Shown: one piece after another, positions 24,663 to 33,169 of the stretch
Numbering within the stretch: the first letter of the stretch is position 1
Layout of the letters: each line of letters opens with the position of its first letter
Assembly: GCF_001267885.1 (NCBI RefSeq)
Contig: NZ_CP012382.1
Coordinates: 1,178,001-1,242,000 of the forward strand
Direction of reading: 5' to 3'
Origin: Streptomyces ambofaciens ATCC 23877
Lineage (GTDB): Bacteria; Actinomycetota; Actinomycetes; Streptomycetales; Streptomycetaceae
Length of the DNA: 64,000 bases
Program-made: the position numbers and the translations under genes
The notes under the pieces: model-generated
The model's database searches: none
The model's input: only the letters and a program-made list of their open reading frames with translations
Told to the model about the DNA's origin: nothing

Positions 24663-25427
24663 ATGAAGCTCCACGAACCGGTGACCGGCGGGCCCTGCTG
24701 GGTCGAGCTGGGGACCAGCGACCTGGAAGCGGCCGAGCGGTTCTACGGCGAACTGTTCGGCTGGCGCCCCGAGACGGATGCGCGCCGGCAGGCGGACGGC
24801 TACACGGTCGCCCGCCTCGACGACGCGGCGGTCGCCGCCCTGGCGCCGCTGCACCGGCGGGGGCAGCCGGTCGCGTGGAACGTCGCGTTCGCGGTGGGCG
24901 ACGCGGACGCCGCCGTGCGGCAGGTGACGGCGGCCGGCGGGACGGTCGCGCAGAGCCCCACCGAGGTCCTCGACGCGGGTCGGTCCGTGGTGGCCGTCGA
25001 TCCCACCGGGGCGTTGTTCCAGCTGTGGCAGGGGCGGTCCTTCCCGGGCGCGGGGCTGTTCAACGCGCCCGGCTCGCTGGGCTGGGTGGAGCTGCTGACC
25101 CGGGAGCCCGACCGGGCCGCCGACTTCTACACCACGGTGTTCGGCTGGAGCGTGACCGCCTCCGACCGCTACCCGCAGTGGGGGATCGACGGCGCGGACT
25201 TCGGCGGGATGGTGACGATGGACGACAAGTTCCCGCACGAGGTGCCGGCGCACTGGCTGCCGTACTTCGCGGTGGCGGACGTGGATGCGGCCGCGGCCGG
25301 CGCGACGGGCGCCGGCGGCACCGTGCTCATGCTGCCCACCTCCGTGCCCGACGGCCCGCGCATCGCGGTGCTGCGCGATCCGCAGGGCGCGATGTTCGGC
25401 GTCTACCGGGCGGGCCACGAGCGCTGA
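24663..25427 (+). CDS. Two-domain VOC family protein
   Basis: A 254-residue protein with two VOC domains in tandem. Domain 1 starts PCWVELGTSDLEAAERFYGELFGW, domain 2 LGWVELLTREPDRAADFYTTVFGW; each ends in a DPTGA/DPQGAMFG strand. This is the arrangement of Streptomyces hydroxylase-like glyoxalase proteins that bind small aromatic compounds; activity is unknown. RBS GGAAGGA. It follows the single-domain VOC gene by 103 bp on the same strand and may be functionally related to it. Confidence 0.9.
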   Translation: MKLHEPVTGGPCWVELGTSDLEAAERFYGELFGWRPETDARRQADGYTVARLDDAAVAALAPLHRRGQPVAWNVAFAVGDADAAVRQVTAAGGTVAQSPTEVLDAGRSVVAVDPTGALFQLWQGRSFPGAGLFNAPGSLGWVELLTREPDRAADFYTTVFGWSVTASDRYPQWGIDGADFGGMVTMDDKFPHEVPAHWLPYFAVADVDAAAAGATGAGGTVLMLPTSVPDGPRIAVLRDPQGAMFGVYRAGHER

Positions 25428-25649
25428 CGGTCCGTGGACGGGCCCCGGAGCGAGCTCACCGGTACGGCACCGGTTCGGCGAGACCGACGGCCACGCGGCG
25501 GGCGCCGGGCCGGCGGAACCGGTGACCCGTCCCGCGCCCTGTACGAAAACGTCGGTGGCCCAGGCTGTCCCGTGCGGTGACGGCCCCCCGGTGCGGTGTC
25601 GGCCCGGGTCGAGGGCGCGCGTGGTCCTCGTCCGGCGGGCCGGGTCGTC

Positions 25650-26207
25650 TCAGCGCCGCAGTGCGTCCAGGCGGCCCTCGAGTCGTCCCAGCAGTCCGCC
25701 GAGAAGCACCGCGAGCTCGTGCTGCTCGACCCCGTCGATGCCGGAGAGCACCGCGGACTCGTAGGCGAGCTGCTCGGGCAGGATGCCGTCGACGAGGTCG
25801 CGTCCGGCGTCGGTGAGGCGGACGTGGGCCACCCTGCGGTCGCGGGTGTCGCCGCGCCGCTCCACGAGACCGCGTTCGGTGAGCTGCTTGAGGCGCTTGG
25901 TGACGGCTGCGCCCGAGGAGAAGGTCTCCCGGGCCACGTCACCGGGGGTCAGCTCGTGTCCGGTGCGGCGCAGCGCCCCGAGCAGGTCGAACTCGGCGCG
26001 ACTGAGGCCGGCCCGGCGAAGCGGGGCGTCCTCGGCCTGTTGGAGGAGGGCCGCGCAGCGGTTGATGCGGCCGATGATCTCCATCGGTCCGGTGTCGAGG
26101 TCGGGGTGGACGGCCCGCCACTGCCGCACGACCGCGGCGACGGTGTCCCCGCCCGGCCCGCCCCTCGCGTCGCCCCCGGCCGCCGAGCCCCCGTCGGTTG
26201 CGGTCAT
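25650..26207 (-). CDS. MarR family transcriptional regulator
   Basis: A 185-residue winged-helix protein. The DNA-binding segment reads LSRAEFDLLGALRRTG, then LTPGDVARETFSSGAAVTKRLKQL and the wing ERRGDTRDRRVAHVRLTDAG. It has a 25-residue Gly-rich N-terminal extension. Its ATG overlaps the stop of the upstream FUSC gene (ATGA, 26204-26207), so the regulator is translated with the transporter from one mRNA. The palindrome 27906-27922 upstream of the FUSC gene is the likely operator, giving autoregulation that a toxic aromatic ligand could relieve (inference). Confidence 0.93.
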   Translation of the reverse strand: MTATDGGSAAGGDARGGPGGDTVAAVVRQWRAVHPDLDTGPMEIIGRINRCAALLQQAEDAPLRRAGLSRAEFDLLGALRRTGHELTPGDVARETFSSGAAVTKRLKQLTERGLVERRGDTRDRRVAHVRLTDAGRDLVDGILPEQLAYESAVLSGIDGVEQHELAVLLGGLLGRLEGRLDALRR

Positions 26208-27892
26208 GGCCGTACGTCCTCCGTTCTCGTGCCCGTCTCCCGGTCCGCACGCGCTGCCTGGCGTCGGACCGTTGCCGCGAGCGTACGGTGTCCGGACTGC
26301 TCGGCGAGCACGACCCTCTCCTGGGGCAGGGCGCGCCCCCACCATTCGCCGGCCGCCGCGTCGACGGTGGTCCGCAGGTCGGTCAGCGCGGCGGCCAGGC
26401 CCCGGCGGGCGGCCTCCAGGGCGCCGGGCGCGGGGTCGGGCTCCGCCAGGAGGCGGGCGGCGCGTTCGCGGGCGCGGTCGGCCGCGGTCACCGCCAGTGC
26501 GACACGGCTCCCGGCGCGCCGGTTGGTGACGACGACGGCGGCCAGGAAGCCGACGAGGGCGCCGACGAGGGTGTCCACCACGCGCTCCGTGATCAGTTCG
26601 CCGGGCGCCTGGTACCCGGTGAACTCGGTGATGAGCAGCGCCATCGGGGTGACGCAGACGCTGCCGAGCCAGTAGTTGCGGGTGATGAGCGCTTCGGCAC
26701 CGAAGTTGAGGGCGAGGCAGAACAGGACCAGGAGCGCCTGCCCGAGGTGGGCCAGCGGGGCGATGGCGGCGAACACCAGCACGCCCGCGACGTTGCCGAC
26801 CACGCGCTGGACCGCACGGCTCCACGTCAGGGTCATGTTGGCCTGGTAGAGCGCGGCGGCGGTGACCAGGGCCCAGTAGGGGCGGCCGATACCGAGCGCG
26901 AGGGAGGCGTAGCCGGCCAGGGCGCAGCCCAGGGCGGTGCGCAGGGCGATCGGGGTCAGCGGGCCGAGCCGCTGCCACAGGGGCGTGGGGCGGGCGGCGA
27001 GTTCGGCCTCCACGCCGAGGAGTTCGTCCAAGGCCCCCGGGGCGTCGCCGGTGCGGGGGACGCGGCCGGTGCCGCGCAGGGCGCGGGCCCAGGTCCGCAG
27101 CGGCTCCGGGTCGGTGTCGGCGGGCGCGGCGAGGGCGACCTCGGCGCGGACCACGAGGTGTTCCAGAGCGCGCCGGGTGGCGGCGCCCCTGCCGGTCGCG
27201 GGGAGGGAGAGCAGCGTCTGCCAGGCGGCCTGCACCGCGGCGTAACCGGCGGCGCGGGCGGGATCGTGGCCGTCGCCGCTGCCGCGGGTGTCGGCGTACG
27301 CGGCGGCGGCGCGCAGCGCCTGGGCGGTGGCCCGGCGTTCCGGACCGTGCGGACGGACGAGCGCGGGAGCCATGCAGACGATCCAGGCCCAGGCGCCCGC
27401 GGCGGCGCCCAGGGCCAGATGGCCGGGGACCTGGCCGAGGGTCTGCGGGACGAAGAGCGCGGCGGAGCTGATGAAGGTCAGCACCACGTTGCCCGGCGGA
27501 CCGAGGCGGGTGGCGTCGCACAGGGCCTTCTGCACGGCGGCCAGCAGGGCGCCGACGGTGACCAGTACGACCGCGTCGTGCGTGAGCGAGGCGGTGACCA
27601 GGGCGACGGCCACGCCGCCGAGCATGCCGAGCACCACCCGGGCCAGGGTGCGGGCCCGGGCCGCGTAGGGGCGGTTGTGCGCGTAGAGGGCGCACAGGGA
27701 CCCGGCCATGGTGTACATCGCGAGGTCGAGCCGGCCGAGCGCCAGCAGGATCAGATTGGGCGGGGCGACGGCGGCGACCGAACTCAGCGCGGGCTTGAAC
27801 CAGATCTCGGAGGGGCGGCGCAGGCGCAGCACGCCTGCCAGGGACAGACGTCGGCCGAGTGAGGTGCCGGAGGTGGGGGTCGCACTGCTCAT
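26204..27892 (-). CDS. FUSC family aromatic-acid/xenobiotic exporter
   Basis: A 562-residue inner-membrane protein with two blocks of about five to six hydrophobic helices (about 45-165 and 330-460) separated by a soluble region, as in the FUSC/AaeB family. The second block has GIGRPYWALVTAAALYQANMT and the family loop after it. Relatives export aromatic acids or antibiotics by proton motive force. It starts ATG 27892, 13 bp downstream of an ACAGGT/ACCTGT operator, and overlaps the MarR gene by 4 bp. The pair forms one regulated efflux operon. A second FUSC gene lies at 46619. Confidence 0.9.
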   Translation of the reverse strand: MSSATPTSGTSLGRRLSLAGVLRLRRPSEIWFKPALSSVAAVAPPNLILLALGRLDLAMYTMAGSLCALYAHNRPYAARARTLARVVLGMLGGVAVALVTASLTHDAVVLVTVGALLAAVQKALCDATRLGPPGNVVLTFISSAALFVPQTLGQVPGHLALGAAAGAWAWIVCMAPALVRPHGPERRATAQALRAAAAYADTRGSGDGHDPARAAGYAAVQAAWQTLLSLPATGRGAATRRALEHLVVRAEVALAAPADTDPEPLRTWARALRGTGRVPRTGDAPGALDELLGVEAELAARPTPLWQRLGPLTPIALRTALGCALAGYASLALGIGRPYWALVTAAALYQANMTLTWSRAVQRVVGNVAGVLVFAAIAPLAHLGQALLVLFCLALNFGAEALITRNYWLGSVCVTPMALLITEFTGYQAPGELITERVVDTLVGALVGFLAAVVVTNRRAGSRVALAVTAADRARERAARLLAEPDPAPGALEAARRGLAAALTDLRTTVDAAAGEWWGRALPQERVVLAEQSGHRTLAATVRRQAARADRETGTRTEDVRP

Positions 27893-27905
27893 GACGGAAA
27901 GTTTA

Positions 27906-27922
27906 ACAGGTGTTTTACCTGT
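27906..27922. promoter_or_regulatory. MarR-type operator ACAGGT-N5-ACCTGT
   Basis: Perfect six-base arms around GTTTT in an AT-rich island (TTTAACAGG... ...CCTGTAAAT). It lies 13 bp upstream of the FUSC start codon and should overlap the promoter of the FUSC-MarR operon. MarR proteins commonly bind dyads of this size and AT content. Confidence 0.75.
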
Positions 27923-28078
27923 AAATGACTGCTGGGCGCGTGACGCGGACCTCGGCCACCTGCGGCGATCCGGCACGCTCCCCCGAATACTCCCCGTGTA
28001 CTTCCTTGCGCTCGCGTGTGCGCCGCACGGCCCGGGCAGTCCTTGACCGACCGGCGAGCGTCGAACGGGGAGGCACGT

Positions 28079-28687
28079 GTGCACGGACCGGCGTCGTCCG
28101 GATGGCTGCTGGTCGCGCTGTGCGCGGCGACCGGCGCCTACTGCCTGCTGCGCATGCGCAGCAGCGTCGAGGAGCAGCGCCGCGCGGCGGGCGGCGAGGC
28201 CCTCATGGGATTCGGGATGGCCGCCATGGCCGTCCCGGCGGCGGTGTTCACTCCGCCGCAGTGGGCCTGGCCCGTCTACGCCGTGGTGTTCGGGGCGGCC
28301 GGGCTGCGCGCCCTGTGGACGGCCCGGGCGGGGCGGCACCACCTGCACCATCTCGTCGGGGCCGCGGCCATGGTGCACATGGCGGTGGCGATGGCCGGTT
28401 CACCCGCCCACGCCCACGGGCACGGCTCTTCCGGTGTGCCCGCGCTGACCGGGCTGCTGCTGCTCTACTTCACCGGGTACGTACTGCTGACCGGCGTGCG
28501 CCTGATACCGGTCGCCGCCGTGGCCGGGGGTGTTCCGGCCGCGGGTGTTCCGGCCGCGGGTGTTCCGGCCGGGGGCGTTCCGGCCGGGGGCGTTCCGGCG
28601 GCCGGGTGGGGCGACCGGCCGGAGCTGGCGCGGGCCTGCCGGCTCTCGATGGGAATCGCGATGCTCGCCATGCTGCTGACCATGTGA
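28079..28687 (+). CDS. DUF5134 membrane protein
   Basis: A 202-residue membrane protein with about five hydrophobic helices and a His-rich loop (GRHHLHHLV, then AHAHGHG). The block MGFGMAAMAVPA and MVHMAVAMAGS are typical of DUF5134; the repeated Met/His pattern resembles copper-handling membrane proteins, but no function is shown. GTG 28079 is 5 nt after GGGGAGG. The loop before the last helix is built from a 15-bp tandem repeat. The neighbours are not obviously related. Confidence 0.8.
   Translation: MHGPASSGWLLVALCAATGAYCLLRMRSSVEEQRRAAGGEALMGFGMAAMAVPAAVFTPPQWAWPVYAVVFGAAGLRALWTARAGRHHLHHLVGAAAMVHMAVAMAGSPAHAHGHGSSGVPALTGLLLLYFTGYVLLTGVRLIPVAAVAGGVPAAGVPAAGVPAGGVPAGGVPAAGWGDRPELARACRLSMGIAMLAMLLTM
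28527..28601 (+). repeat. 15-bp tandem repeat x5 in DUF5134 gene
   Basis: GGTGTTCCGGCCGCG and close variants (GGCGTTCCGGCCGGG) are repeated about five times in frame, coding Gly-Val-Pro-Ala-Ala/Gly units between two membrane helices. Units differ mainly in silent or Ala/Gly changes. Confidence 0.85.
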
Positions 28688-28806
28688 CCTCCGGTGGCCG
28701 CGCGCGGCACGCCAGGCCCCACTCCCGCCCGGCGAACGGCCGTTGCCTGCGTCACTTTGCGCCGCGGGCCGTACACCCGGCCCTCCGGCGCTCATAGGCT
28801 GCCCCC

Positions 28807-29742
28807 ATGATTCTCCCCGCGGCACTGTTGCTGCTCGGCGCCCTGGCCGCCGTCCTCGCCCCCAGGCTGCTCGCGCGGGCCGACTGGCCGGACCGCGAAC
28901 CGGTGGTCGCCCTGTGGGCGTGGCAGTGCGTCGTGGCGGCCGTGCTCCTGTGCTGCGCGCTGTCGATGACGCTCAGTGCGGCGGCGGCCTGGCACGCGGT
29001 GGGCGGGCACGTCTTCGCCACGGCGCCGGGGCCGGTGGTCGAGGCCTACGCGCTCGGCACGTCCGGCCCGTGGGCGGACACCACCGCCGTCACGCTGGCC
29101 TGCGGCGGGCTGTGGAGCGTCGCGATGCTGGCCCGGGAGATCGTGCGGGCCAGGGCCCGGCGCCGCCGCCGCCGGGCCGAACTGCTGCTGCGCGCTCCGC
29201 TGTTGCCCGGCGAGGCGCCCCGCTCGGACCCGCTGGTCGTCCTGGAGGGCGAGCGGCCCGACGCCTGGTGGCTGCCCGGCACTCCCCCGCAGCTGGTCGT
29301 CACCACCGCCGCGTTGCGCCGCCTCAAGGGCCGCCAGCTGGACGCGGTCCTCGCCCACGAGAAGGGGCACGCGCAGGCACGGCACGACTGGCTCCTGCAC
29401 TGCTCGGCCGCGCTCGCGGACGGATTCCCGCAGGTTCCGGTGTTCGCGGCGTTCCGCGACGAGATGCACCGCCTGGTCGAACTCGCCGCCGACGACGTGG
29501 CCTCCCGGCGCTTCGGCCGGCTGACCACCGCCCTCGCCCTGGTCGAACTCAACGAGGACCGCGGCGTGTTCGGCCCCTGCCCGACCGCGCGGGCCGACGT
29601 CCCGCAGCGGGTGAACCGGCTGCTCACCCCGCCCAACCGGCTGACGGCGGCCCGGCGGCTGCGGCTGACCGCGGCGGCCGCGCTGGTGCCGGTCGTTCCG
29701 GTGCTGGTGGCATTCGTCCCGGGACTGCGGGCACTGGGATAG
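28807..29742 (+). CDS. M56 family metallopeptidase (BlaR1-like membrane protease)
   Basis: A 311-residue membrane protein with hydrophobic helices at about 1-20, 35-60, 85-105 and 280-305. The zinc site HEKGHAQARHDWLL is in the cytosolic domain, followed by a downstream Glu in VELAADDVASRR. These are M56 proteases without the penicillin-sensor domain; in Actinobacteria they often pair with a BlaI/CopY regulator, which is not present here. A -10 box TAGGCT (28795-28800) is 6 nt before ATG 28807, suggesting a leaderless mRNA. A terminator hairpin follows at 29759. Confidence 0.9.
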   Translation: MILPAALLLLGALAAVLAPRLLARADWPDREPVVALWAWQCVVAAVLLCCALSMTLSAAAAWHAVGGHVFATAPGPVVEAYALGTSGPWADTTAVTLACGGLWSVAMLAREIVRARARRRRRRAELLLRAPLLPGEAPRSDPLVVLEGERPDAWWLPGTPPQLVVTTAALRRLKGRQLDAVLAHEKGHAQARHDWLLHCSAALADGFPQVPVFAAFRDEMHRLVELAADDVASRRFGRLTTALALVELNEDRGVFGPCPTARADVPQRVNRLLTPPNRLTAARRLRLTAAAALVPVVPVLVAFVPGLRALG

Positions 29743-29758
29743 TCCCGCACCGTTCACC

Positions 29759-29781
29759 GTTCCGGGAATTGGCCCCGGAAC
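29759..29781 (+). terminator. Terminator after the M56 peptidase gene
   Basis: GTTCCGGG (29759-29766) and CCCGGAAC (29774-29781) form an 8-bp stem with a 7-nt loop, 17 bp after the stop codon and before the PAP2 gene at 29806. Confidence 0.65.
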
Positions 29782-29805
29782 CCTGGAGTCCGCGAGTATC
29801 GCAGC

Positions 29806-30477
29806 ATGCAGACGCCGCCCGTCGAATCCCCGCCCGGCCCCCCGCGGACCCGCACCGTCCGCCACGTGACGTGGGTACTCACCCTGTGCTCCGCGCTGTT
29901 GCTCACCCTGGTCGCGGTCGAGTGGCACCCGTTGATCGCCATGGACGACGACATCGCCGGTACCACGCACCGCTGGGCGGTCGACGAACCGGGCGTCACA
30001 CAGGCCATGCGGGTCCTCACCGACTGGGTGTGGGACACGTGGACGATGAGGCTGCTGTGCGCGGTGGTCGTGCTGTGGCTGTGGCTGCGGCGCGACGACC
30101 GGTGGACGGCCGTGTGGCTGGGGATGACGTGTCTGCTGGGCAGCCTGCTGCAGCAGGCCCTGAAGGCGGCGGTGGACCGCCCGCGCCCGGTCTGGCCCGA
30201 CCCCGTCGACTCCGCGCACTACGCGGCCTTCCCCTCCGGCCACGCCATGACCGCCACCTTCGTGTGCGGCCTGCTGGCCTGGCTGGTCCATCAGCACGGC
30301 GCCCCCCGGGGCGCACGCCTGGCCGCCCTGGCCGTGGCGGCGGTCTCGGTGATCGGTGTCGGCGTGACCCGGGTGTGGCTGGGTGTCCACTGGGCCACGG
30401 ATGTCATCGGCGGCTGGCTCCTGGGCGCCCTGGTCGTGGCCCTCGCGGTACTCATCCACCGGCGCCGGCACCCATGA
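29806..30477 (+). CDS. PAP2 superfamily membrane phosphatase
   Basis: A 223-residue integral membrane protein of about six helices. The three phosphatase motifs are present: KAAVDRPRP, FPSGHAM with catalytic His, and SVIGVGVTRVWLGVHWATDVIGGW with the second His. Substrates could be phosphatidic acid, undecaprenyl pyrophosphate or a similar lipid phosphate, with the active site facing outside. Length and layout are standard. It stands alone; the following 484 bp have no gene. Confidence 0.92.
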   Translation: MQTPPVESPPGPPRTRTVRHVTWVLTLCSALLLTLVAVEWHPLIAMDDDIAGTTHRWAVDEPGVTQAMRVLTDWVWDTWTMRLLCAVVVLWLWLRRDDRWTAVWLGMTCLLGSLLQQALKAAVDRPRPVWPDPVDSAHYAAFPSGHAMTATFVCGLLAWLVHQHGAPRGARLAALAVAAVSVIGVGVTRVWLGVHWATDVIGGWLLGALVVALAVLIHRRRHP

Positions 30478-30675
30478 CCCTGCCGGCGCACGGCTCCCTC
30501 GGCCGTTGCCCGCGGCCCCGCCCCGGCCGCGGCGGCCGTCGGGCCCAGGGGCCCGCGCGCGAGCCGCACGGAGGAAGGCCTGCGGGGGACCGCACGCCGG
30601 ACCGCACGGGGAGGCCCACGACGTGAACCGTCCCCCGCCGAGCGGCCGACCGGGCCTCGACGGCGTGGGGCCGCG

Positions 30676-30753
30676 GGGCGCGGATAGAGGGCGCGGGGCC
30701 GGGACGCGCATAGAGGGCGCGGGACCGGGGCGCGGATAGAGGGCGCGGATACG
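30676..30753. repeat. 26-bp tandem repeat x3
   Basis: ATAGAGGGCGCGG occurs at 30684, 30710 and 30736, exactly 26 bp apart, with the flanking bases largely conserved (GGGGCGCGGATAGAGGGCG). A half-unit GCGCGGATAC follows. It is noncoding and lies between the PAP2 and TetR genes. Confidence 0.85.
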
Positions 30754-30923
30754 GGGCCGGAGCAGCTTCACGGCCGGGCATCCCCGACGGAATCGGCCCC
30801 TCCCCCGGGCACGTAGCCCGAGGCAACCAGCCGGGCGGAGCGTCCGCCTCGGACGATCCCCCGTGTCGCCCGAGGCAGACGTAGCCGGGCCGGGCCCACC
30901 GGGGCCCGTCCGCCTGCGCTGAG

Positions 30924-30948
30924 TATAGTTGGCTGGCAGCCAGTCAAC
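30924..30948 (+). promoter_or_regulatory. TetR promoter -10 box with overlapping 21-bp operator
   Basis: The -10 box TATAGT (30924-30929) runs into GTTGGCTGGC-A-GCCAGTCAAC (30928-30948), an inverted repeat matching at 9 of 10 positions. The dyad covers the expected transcription start, so binding by the TetR protein encoded 14 bp downstream would block its own transcription. Confidence 0.8.
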
Positions 30949-30961
30949 GCAGGAGTACAGC

Positions 30962-31645
30962 ATGTCCCCGCGCAGCGCCTCGGTCAATGAAGAGTTGCGG
31001 CGGCGTTCCCAGGAGCGGCTCCTGCAGGCCGCGGTGGAGCTGGTGGGCCAGCACGGGTACGACGCGACCACGCTGGGCGCCATCGCCGACCGGGCCGGTT
31101 CGGCGCGCGGTCTGGTCTCGTACTACTTCCCCGGCAAGCGCCAGCTGGTGCAGTCCGCCGTGCACCGGCTGATGCACCGCACACTGGAGGAGGCGCTGGA
31201 GCGCGAGCCGCGCACGGCCGAGGGACCGGAGCGGATGGCCCGGGCCATCGACGCGATCCTGGGCCTCGCCCGGGACCGGCCGGTGCTCATGCGCCAGCAC
31301 ATGGCGGGCCTGCTCCAGGCCGAGGTGGGCTTCGTGCCGTGCCCGGAGCAGCGGCGGCTGGCGGAGCTGCTGCGGGACACGGTGGCCCGGCACGGCTCCC
31401 GGGACGTCGACCGCGACTACCCGAGGCTGCGCGCGCTGCTGATGGGCGCCGTCTTCGCCGCTCTGGTGCCGGGGGCGCCGATGCCCGTGCCGGTGCTGCG
31501 CGCCGAGTTGTTCGGGCGCTACCGGCTGGCCTGGGAACTGGGCGTCCCGCCGGACGCCGAGGCGCCCGACGGGACGGTGTGCGACACGGACCTGTCACGC
31601 TTCTTCGCGACCGGCGGGTCCGGACAGACCGCTCAGTCGAAGTAG
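30962..31645 (+). CDS. TetR family regulator
   Basis: A 227-residue protein starting MSPRSASVNEELRRRSQE. The helix-turn-helix is LLQAAVELVGQHGYDATTLGAIADRAGSARGLVSYYF. The C-terminal helical domain has MRQHMAGLLQAEVGF and a Pro-rich linker. AGGAG is 6 nt from the ATG. A 21-bp near-perfect palindrome overlaps its promoter, so it is autoregulated. Its 3' end overlaps the convergent LVIVD gene by 13 bp. Its other targets are not adjacent, unless the PAP2 gene is one. Confidence 0.92.
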   Translation: MSPRSASVNEELRRRSQERLLQAAVELVGQHGYDATTLGAIADRAGSARGLVSYYFPGKRQLVQSAVHRLMHRTLEEALEREPRTAEGPERMARAIDAILGLARDRPVLMRQHMAGLLQAEVGFVPCPEQRRLAELLRDTVARHGSRDVDRDYPRLRALLMGAVFAALVPGAPMPVPVLRAELFGRYRLAWELGVPPDAEAPDGTVCDTDLSRFFATGGSGQTAQSK

Positions 31646-33135
31646 TCCGGCTGCGTCTGCGTGTTGAGCTCGCTCAGGTGCACCCGCTTGGCCGGGTCGG
31701 TGCGCCGGTCACTGAGCTTGAGGACGTCGAAGCCCTTGGCGATGTCGTTCGAGTAGATGTAGCCGTTGTAGTAGTACGCCGACCAGGAGCCACCCGTGGT
31801 CACGCCGTCCGTGGTGAGCGGACCGCGCTCGAAGAAGGCGATCTCCTTCGGGCGCTCGGAGTCGGTGAAGTCCCAGACCGAGACGCCGCCCTGGTACCAG
31901 GCCTGGACCATGATGTCGCGGCCCTTGACCGGGATCAGCGAGCCGTTGTGGGCGACGCAGTTCTCGGTGTCCGCCTGGTGACGGGGGATCTTGAAGTAGC
32001 TGCGGAAGACCAGTTCGCGGTGGTCGCCCCTGCCGACGATGTCGTAGATGCCGTCGGCGCCGCGGTTCGGGCCGATCTCCGCGTTGCAGGTGGCGGCGCC
32101 GCCGCCGCCCAGCTCGTCGGTGAAGACGACCTTGTTCGCCTTCTGGTTGAAGGTCGCCGAGTGCCAGAACGCGAAGTTGACGTTGTCCTGCACCCGGTCG
32201 ATGACCTTCGGACGCTCGGGGTCCTTGATGGAGAACAGGATGCCGTCGCCCATGCACGCGCCCGCCGCCAGGTCCTCGGAGGGCAGGACGGTGATGTCGT
32301 GGCAGCCGGTGGTCTTGGAGACACCCGGGTTGGTGGGCCCGCCCGGGTTGCCGCCGCCGTCGGGGCCCTCACCGGGGAACAGCACCGGGAAGTCCACCAC
32401 GGCCGCCCGCTCGGGGGCGTTGCGCGGCACCTTGATGACGGAGATGCCGTCGTGCGGCGGCCGGCAGTCGGGGTAGGCGGCGCTCGGGGAGTACGAGGAG
32501 ACGTAGACGTAGACGTTCCTGCGCTCGGGCACCAGGGTGTGGGTGTGCGAACCGCAGGCGGTCTCGACGGCGGCGACGTACTTCGGGTTCCGTTTGTCGC
32601 TGATGTCGAAGACCTTCATGCCCTCCCAGGAGGACTTCTCGGTCGCGGGCTGGGTGGTGCTGTTGCAACTGCTGTCGCTGCGAGAGGAGTCGGTCGACAG
32701 GAACAGCAGGTCGCCGGAGACGGAGATGTCGTTCTGCGAGCCGGGACACAGCACCTGGGCGACGGTCCGCGGCTTCTTCGGGTTCTTGATGTCGAAGATG
32801 CGGAAGCCGTCGTAGTTGCCGGCGAAGGCGTACCGGCCCTGGAAGGCCAGGTCCGAGTTGGTGCCGGGCAGCGCGTCCTTGGGGATGTTGGTCAGGTGCT
32901 CGATGTTGTCCGAGTGGACGACCTCGTCCTGACCGGGTATCGCGCCGCTCTCGATCGCCTCGCGCACCTCGGCGCGCGCACTCTTGGACACCTCCTTGGA
33001 GGCGGCCGGCCCGTCACCCGGGTCGGGGGTCGCCATCGCCGGGCCGGCCGTCAGCAGCGCGGACAGGAGACCGGCGGCGGCCGCCGCGACTCCCAGACGT
33101 CTGCGCCGCGTTCGCGGGTCATTGAACAGGGTCAC
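31633..33135 (-). CDS. Secreted LVIVD-repeat protein
   Basis: A 500-residue exported protein. The N-terminus TRRRRLGVAAAAAGLLSALLTAGPAMA is a signal peptide with an Arg-rich start (possible Tat), cleaved near AMA-T. The mature part repeats LVIVD-type blades such as YDGFRIFDIKNPKKPRTVAQV and MKVFDISDKRNPKYVAAV, forming a beta-propeller, with several Cys (CPGSQND, SSCNS, ACGSHTHT, TGCHD) that may form disulphides. GTG 33135 follows GGGAGGA; a hairpin CCGTTCC-CTTC-GGAACGG (33152-33169) lies in the leader. Divergent from the DUF305 gene, its likely functional partner. Ligand unknown. Confidence 0.88.
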   Translation of the reverse strand: MTLFNDPRTRRRRLGVAAAAAGLLSALLTAGPAMATPDPGDGPAASKEVSKSARAEVREAIESGAIPGQDEVVHSDNIEHLTNIPKDALPGTNSDLAFQGRYAFAGNYDGFRIFDIKNPKKPRTVAQVLCPGSQNDISVSGDLLFLSTDSSRSDSSCNSTTQPATEKSSWEGMKVFDISDKRNPKYVAAVETACGSHTHTLVPERRNVYVYVSSYSPSAAYPDCRPPHDGISVIKVPRNAPERAAVVDFPVLFPGEGPDGGGNPGGPTNPGVSKTTGCHDITVLPSEDLAAGACMGDGILFSIKDPERPKVIDRVQDNVNFAFWHSATFNQKANKVVFTDELGGGGAATCNAEIGPNRGADGIYDIVGRGDHRELVFRSYFKIPRHQADTENCVAHNGSLIPVKGRDIMVQAWYQGGVSVWDFTDSERPKEIAFFERGPLTTDGVTTGGSWSAYYYNGYIYSNDIAKGFDVLKLSDRRTDPAKRVHLSELNTQTQPDYFD

Positions 33136-33151
33136 TGTTTCCTCCCTACGT

Positions 33152-33169
33152 CCGTTCCCTTCGGAACGG
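33152..33169 (-). promoter_or_regulatory. 5' leader hairpin of the LVIVD gene
   Basis: Seven-base arms CCGTTCC/GGAACGG around a 4-nt loop, ending 16 nt before the GTG start and just above GGGAGGA. It could protect the mRNA or modulate ribosome access. A promoter TTGATA-N16-GATACT on the minus strand lies upstream. Confidence 0.45.

Larger units (their letters stand above)
30478..30961. other. Gene-free stretch with 26-bp repeats, hairpin and TetR promoter
   Basis: No frame here has convincing codon bias or homology. From the left: a GC-rich spacer; three 26-bp repeats (30676-30753); a nested hairpin near 30818-30852 (CCGAGGC/GCCTCGG outside, GGCGGA-GCG-TCCGCC inside); a second copy of GCCCGAGGCA near 30868; then the TetR promoter with its operator (30924-30948). 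Confidence 0.7.
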
